A stretch of 16,237 nucleotides of DNA, taken from contig JBKPRJ010000079.1 of assembly GCA_046734455.1 (NCBI GenBank), forward strand, positions 1 through 16,237. The letters are read 5' to 3'. The stretch comes from DATEOR01 sp046734455 (GTDB lineage: Bacteria > Actinomycetota > Thermoleophilia > Gaiellales > Gaiellaceae). The translations under genes and the position numbers were made by a program. The notes under the pieces are model-generated. The model had not been told where the DNA came from and ran no database searches. It saw nothing but the letters and a program-made list of their open reading frames with translations. Position 1 is the stretch's first letter. Each line of letters starts with the position of its first letter. Positions 12,950 to 16,237 of the stretch are shown here, in pieces.

Positions 12950-13684
12950 ATGGACGCCCCGCCCTTCACGCTCAACGCCTGGCTCCGCTACGACCTGATC
13001 GAGCGGACGCTCGCCGGGCTCGCCGGGATCGAGTCGATCCTCGAGGTCGGCGCGGGCCGCGGCGCCCTCGGAGCCAGGCTGGCGGCGCGCTACCGCTACG
13101 TGGGCGTCGAGCCCGACGAACTCTCCTGCGAGGACGCGAAGGAGGCCCTGGGCCACGTGGGCGCCGGCGAGATGGTGTGCGGCGACCTCTCGGCGCTTCC
13201 GGCCGAGGAGGTCTTCGACGCGGTGTGCGCCTTCGAGGTGCTCGAGCACATCGAGGACGACGCGGGCGCTCTCCGCGCCTGGCGCGAGCGGCTGCGGCCC
13301 GACGGCCGCCTCCTCATGAGCGTCCCCCTCTACCAGCGCCGCTTCGCCGCGGCCGACCGCTTCGTGGGCCACTTCCGCCGCTACGACCCCGAGCCGCTCG
13401 CCGAGCTTCTCGAGGAGACGGGCTTCGCGGACGTGCGGCTCATGACCTTCGGGTTCCCGCTCGGCCACGTGCTCGAGAAGTCGCGGAACCTCCTCGCGCG
13501 CATGGCGAAGCCGGACGAGAGCCGGGCGGAGCGGACGGGAGCGAGCGGGCGCCGCTTCCAGCCCTCAGGCCGCGCGGGCCTCGCCACGCAGGCGCTCTCC
13601 GCTCCCTTCCGCTATGCGCAGCGGCCGTTCTACGACACGCGCCTCGGCGCGGGGCTCTTCGCGGTCGCTCGGCGGGCGGACTAG
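12950..13684 (+). CDS. Class I SAM-dependent methyltransferase
   Basis: A 244-aa cytoplasmic methyltransferase of the Rossmann type. Motif I is ILEVGAGRGALG (30-41), the acidic end of strand 2 is E54 (VGVEPDE), motif II-like GDLSALPAEEVFDAV (78-92) and CAFEVLEHIEDD (93-104), and motif III-like LRPDGRLLMSVP follow. The first 20 residues (FTLNAWLRYDLI) are a helical cap. The C-terminal half (about 140-244) has FRRYDPEPLAELLEETGF and a basic tail. The substrate could be a sugar or lipid of the neighbouring glycan pathway; this is inferred only from context. Start ATG at 12950 fits the leaderless promoter. It converges with the glycosidase gene, the two stop codons being 2 bp apart. Confidence 0.88.
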   Translation: MDAPPFTLNAWLRYDLIERTLAGLAGIESILEVGAGRGALGARLAARYRYVGVEPDELSCEDAKEALGHVGAGEMVCGDLSALPAEEVFDAVCAFEVLEHIEDDAGALRAWRERLRPDGRLLMSVPLYQRRFAAADRFVGHFRRYDPEPLAELLEETGFADVRLMTFGFPLGHVLEKSRNLLARMAKPDESRAERTGASGRRFQPSGRAGLATQALSAPFRYAQRPFYDTRLGAGLFAVARRAD

Positions 13685-13686
13685 CT

Positions 13687-15156
13687 CTACAGCCCGTTCT
13701 TGTCGCACGTCGGCGTCGAGAGACAGCCGAACGGCAGGGCAGCCTTGTCGCCCTGCTTCACGATCGAGAACGGGACGGACTCGATATCCGTGCCGGGCTG
13801 CGGGATGACGGCCTTGTAGAAGCCCTTCGTCCACGAGGAGTTGAAGGTTTTCGAGAAGTTCGCGCCGGGGTCGATCGTCGCGACCTTGCTCCAGCTACCC
13901 GTGGGCTTCCTGCGCCAGATCTCGATCGGGTCGCTCACTCCGCCGGGGCGCTTGCCCCAGACCTTCACCTTGCCGTTTCCGGCATACGCGACGAACGGGA
14001 AGCGGAACGCGTTGAAGATCGGCTTCCGGACGTCGTTCGCAAGATCGAACGTGCTCGTTCCACACGGCGCGGCGCCGACATCGATGGCGGCGGTGCCGCA
14101 GTACCAGAAGCCCGACTGCGTCTGGATGCCACTGAACGGCCGGTCGCGCAGCCCGAACCAGAGGAGCGCGCTCACGCCGGACTTGTTCAGGCGGTAGACC
14201 GTCTCCGAGATCCAGCGCGACAGGCGGCTCATGGGGACGCCGCGCTCGTCGGGCCCCTTCGAGTCCCAGCTGAACTCCGAGGCCCAGAGCTGCGGCTTCT
14301 TCGGCCCGAGGATCTTCCCACCTTTCCTCGCCTTGTTGAGGATCGTGCGGAGCTCGCCCATGTCGCCGAGCGAGACGTCGGAGTCGTTCGTCGCGTGGTG
14401 CGTCGGGCCGCCGTACGTGTACGGGTGCGTCGACCAGGCGTCGAAGTGCACCGCCTTCGAGACGACGCCCTTGAGGAAGGGCTTCGGCCCGATGCTCTTG
14501 CCCGTCGGCGGCGGATGACCGAAGGGCGCGGTGTTGCCGGCGATCACGATCGCGCCCGGATCTCCCTGGTGGATGCCGCTCGCGAACGCGTTGACGAGCG
14601 CGCGGTAATTGGCCGGCGAGACGAACTTGCCGTTCTGGATCTGCGGCGTGAAGAAGTGAGGAAGGTTCGGCTCGTTCCAGGCCTCGTAGTAGTCGACATC
14701 GTCCTTGTAGCGGGTGGCCAGGGCGACCGCGAAGTCGTGGAACTTCGCCGCGCTCACGTTGTTGACGCCGTCGTAGCCGTTACTGGAGACACGCGAACCA
14801 GACGCCCAGCTCGGAGCCTGGAAGACGGTCAGGACCGGCTCGAGCCCGTTCGCCTTTGCGGTGTTCACGAAGGCATCCGGCGTGGCCCAGTTGTACCCGA
14901 CGTTGGGATTCGTCGGGTCCGCGGGCTGGCTGGCCGGAGCGACGAGGCGCCAGTAGATCAGGGACTTGGCGAGGTTCGAGCCGGCCTCGCGCGTCTTCTG
15001 GAGCGCGTCGGCCCGCTGGCTCGAGCTCGGGAACGTGAAAAGGTCGTAAACCCCGGTCTGGATCGTTGCCGATGCCTTACCGGCGGTCCCGGCCAGGGCC
15101 GCTAGAAGGAGGAGGGCACATAGGACGGACGAACGCTTGAGCGTCACAATGAACAT
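13687..15156 (-). CDS. Secreted TIM-barrel glycoside hydrolase (GH39/GH5-like)
   Basis: A 489-aa exported glycosidase candidate. A signal peptide (1-30, VLCALLLLAALAGTAGKASA) precedes a (beta/alpha)8 barrel. Catalytic acid/base is probably E162 in AWNEPNLPHFF and the nucleophile probably E294 in LWASEFSWDS, the two-Glu layout of clan GH-A. WSTHPYT (241-247) lies between them as usual. A C-terminal region (about 385-470) is a beta domain that may bind sugar. The substrate is not shown; GH39 includes beta-xylosidases, which fits UDP-xylose production nearby only as inference. ATG at 15154-15156 or GTG at 15145-15147 are both possible starts, neither with an SD. It is divergent from the O-antigen ligase-like gene. 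Confidence 0.88.
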   Translation of the reverse strand: MFIVTLKRSSVLCALLLLAALAGTAGKASATIQTGVYDLFTFPSSSQRADALQKTREAGSNLAKSLIYWRLVAPASQPADPTNPNVGYNWATPDAFVNTAKANGLEPVLTVFQAPSWASGSRVSSNGYDGVNNVSAAKFHDFAVALATRYKDDVDYYEAWNEPNLPHFFTPQIQNGKFVSPANYRALVNAFASGIHQGDPGAIVIAGNTAPFGHPPPTGKSIGPKPFLKGVVSKAVHFDAWSTHPYTYGGPTHHATNDSDVSLGDMGELRTILNKARKGGKILGPKKPQLWASEFSWDSKGPDERGVPMSRLSRWISETVYRLNKSGVSALLWFGLRDRPFSGIQTQSGFWYCGTAAIDVGAAPCGTSTFDLANDVRKPIFNAFRFPFVAYAGNGKVKVWGKRPGGVSDPIEIWRRKPTGSWSKVATIDPGANFSKTFNSSWTKGFYKAVIPQPGTDIESVPFSIVKQGDKAALPFGCLSTPTCDKNGL

Positions 15157-15246
15157 AGATTGGGGCGATGCCGCAGCGCTGACCGGGTCCCGGGGGGTCG
15201 TTAGGTCAGGAATCTCAGCGTAGCTCGCCTTCGGAGATAGCTCAAC

Positions 15247-16237
15247 CTGAACCAGAAAATCCTTACTTCTCGCGTCGCAATTCCTCTCGCCGTCTTCGTC
15301 GGCGCTGCTCTCGCGATCTTCGCGATCGGGGCAGACGGGGGAAGCTACGCGCTCACGAATCGGCACACGATCGCGATCATCCTTCTCTGGGCCCTCGCGA
15401 TCGCGGTGGCCGTGCGTCTCTGGCCGGTCGGCCCGATCCCGAAGGGCGCGCTCGTCGCCGGCGCCTTTCTCGCGGCCTACGCCGTTTGGACCGGTCTTTC
15501 CATCCTGTGGTCCGGTAGCGCGGAGAAGAGCTTCAACGAGGCGGACCGCGTGGTGCTCTACCTCGCCGTCTTCGCCCTGGCGGTGGTCGCGCCGGGCCGC
15601 CTCCACCGGCGCTGGATGGACGGGATCGCGGCCGGGATCGTCGGCGTCGGCATCGTCGCCCTGCTCAGCCGCCTCTTTCCCCACCTCTTCGACCAAACGG
15701 AGACCCTCGCGCAGCTCTTTCCCGCCGCGCAGAGGCGGCTCAGCTTCCCGGTCGACTACTGGAACGGCCTGGCGACCTTCATGGCCCTGGGCCTGCCCCT
15801 CCTCCTCCACGCGGCGGTGATGCACCGCCAACACGTTTTCCGGGGCCTTGCTCTCGCGCCGATCCCTGCGCTCGTCTCGGTCATCTACCTGAGCTCGTCG
15901 CGGGGCGGGTCGCTCGCAGCGCTCCTCGCGGTCACGGTCTTCTTCCTCCTCACGAGCCGTCGCTGGCCCGCCGTCGGCGCGATCTCCGTCGGCGCGGCCG
16001 GAGCGGCGCTGGCGCTCTTCGTCCTCTCGAAGCGGCCCGAGCTCGTGGATCACCCGCTGGATTCGCCGCTCGCGGAAGGCCAGGGCCGCAGCGCGGCGAT
16101 CCTCATCCTCTTGATCTGCCTCGGAACCGGAGCTGCCTACGGCGCCCTCGCTCGCTTCGTCCCTTCTCCGGGCCGCCTCCCCCGGGCGCTCGTGGCCGGG
16201 ATCGCGATCGCCGCCGTCGCGGTGCTGGCGGTGGGCG
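15247..16237 (+). CDS. O-antigen ligase / polymerase-like membrane protein, N-terminal part, no canonical start
   Basis: The first 330 residues of a multi-spanning membrane protein, cut by the window end. At least eight hydrophobic helices are seen. The Wzy/WaaL-type segments RLSFPVDYWNGLATF (185-199 in the frame from 15247) and YLSSSRGGSLAALLAV support O-antigen ligase/Wzy family membership; a large periplasmic loop would be beyond the window. It would polymerise or ligate surface glycan on the outer side of the membrane. The frame is bounded by a stop at 15238-15240, and no ATG, GTG or TTG occurs in frame before GTG 15406. CTG at 15247, with GGAG 10 nt upstream (15233-15236), gives a sensible MNQKILTSRVA start and is my choice, with low certainty. 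Confidence 0.85.
   Translation, partial: MNQKILTSRVAIPLAVFVGAALAIFAIGADGGSYALTNRHTIAIILLWALAIAVAVRLWPVGPIPKGALVAGAFLAAYAVWTGLSILWSGSAEKSFNEADRVVLYLAVFALAVVAPGRLHRRWMDGIAAGIVGVGIVALLSRLFPHLFDQTETLAQLFPAAQRRLSFPVDYWNGLATFMALGLPLLLHAAVMHRQHVFRGLALAPIPALVSVIYLSSSRGGSLAALLAVTVFFLLTSRRWPAVGAISVGAAGAALALFVLSKRPELVDHPLDSPLAEGQGRSAAILILLICLGTGAAYGALARFVPSPGRLPRALVAGIAIAAVAVLAVG

Noticed and set aside
11779..15105. A 1108-codon plus-strand open frame across the glycan genes
   Set aside because: It runs antisense to the epimerase, glycosyltransferase and glycosidase and out of frame through the methyltransferase. The product is Arg/Pro/Ala-rich with no domain, typical of GC-rich shadow frames.

Overview
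The window is very GC-rich, codes densely, and uses GTG starts and short leaders freely. With a class II (B12-dependent) ribonucleotide reductase, several probable leaderless promoters and a secreted choice-of-anchor L protein, it looks like an actinobacterial chromosome. My impression is a Thermoleophilia (Gaiellales/Solirubrobacterales-like) lineage, but that is inference, not a database result. I support 19 protein-coding genes and see no tRNA, rRNA, CRISPR array or insertion sequence.

Left part (1-2650): the N-terminal 282 residues of NrdJ on the minus strand, cut by the window edge, lie downstream of a NarL-type response regulator whose phospho-acceptor Asp is replaced by Glu. On the plus strand is a small secreted protein of unknown function. 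It ends in two hairpins shared with the convergent gene to its right.

Middle-left (2651-6430): a block of small minus-strand genes around a 496-aa secreted choice-of-anchor L / Ig-like / LWPPNHK-domain protein. Two unknown families are each present twice. Family A is 70 aa (3558-3770 and 5709-5921; 52/70 identical residues). Family B is 97 and 90 aa (3178-3471 and 6158-6430). Both A copies carry the same sigma70-like promoter (TTGAC[GC]-N16-GA[TC]AGT), and a strong intrinsic terminator ends just upstream of each.

Middle (6158-8430): a minus-strand operon of UDP-glucuronate decarboxylase, cupin, VOC protein and the second B copy, read in that order. Divergent to it are a TetR regulator and a DHA2/EmrB-QacA type 14-helix exporter (8473-10527). 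Matching GTAAGT/ACTTAC operator-like sites lie in front of both plus-strand genes.

Right part (10663-16237): a surface-polysaccharide region with a WbiB-like sugar-nucleotide epimerase, a GT4 glycosyltransferase, a SAM methyltransferase, a secreted GH39-like TIM-barrel glycosidase and the start of an O-antigen ligase/polymerase-like membrane protein. The glycosyltransferase and methyltransferase start 22 bp apart, divergently. Their -10 boxes overlap symmetrically, each 6 nt from its ATG, which suggests a bidirectional leaderless promoter. UDP-xylose synthesis, epimerization, glycosyl transfer, methylation and polymer ligation or trimming could together build a cell-surface glycan. Most of the ORFs opposite these genes are high-GC shadows.
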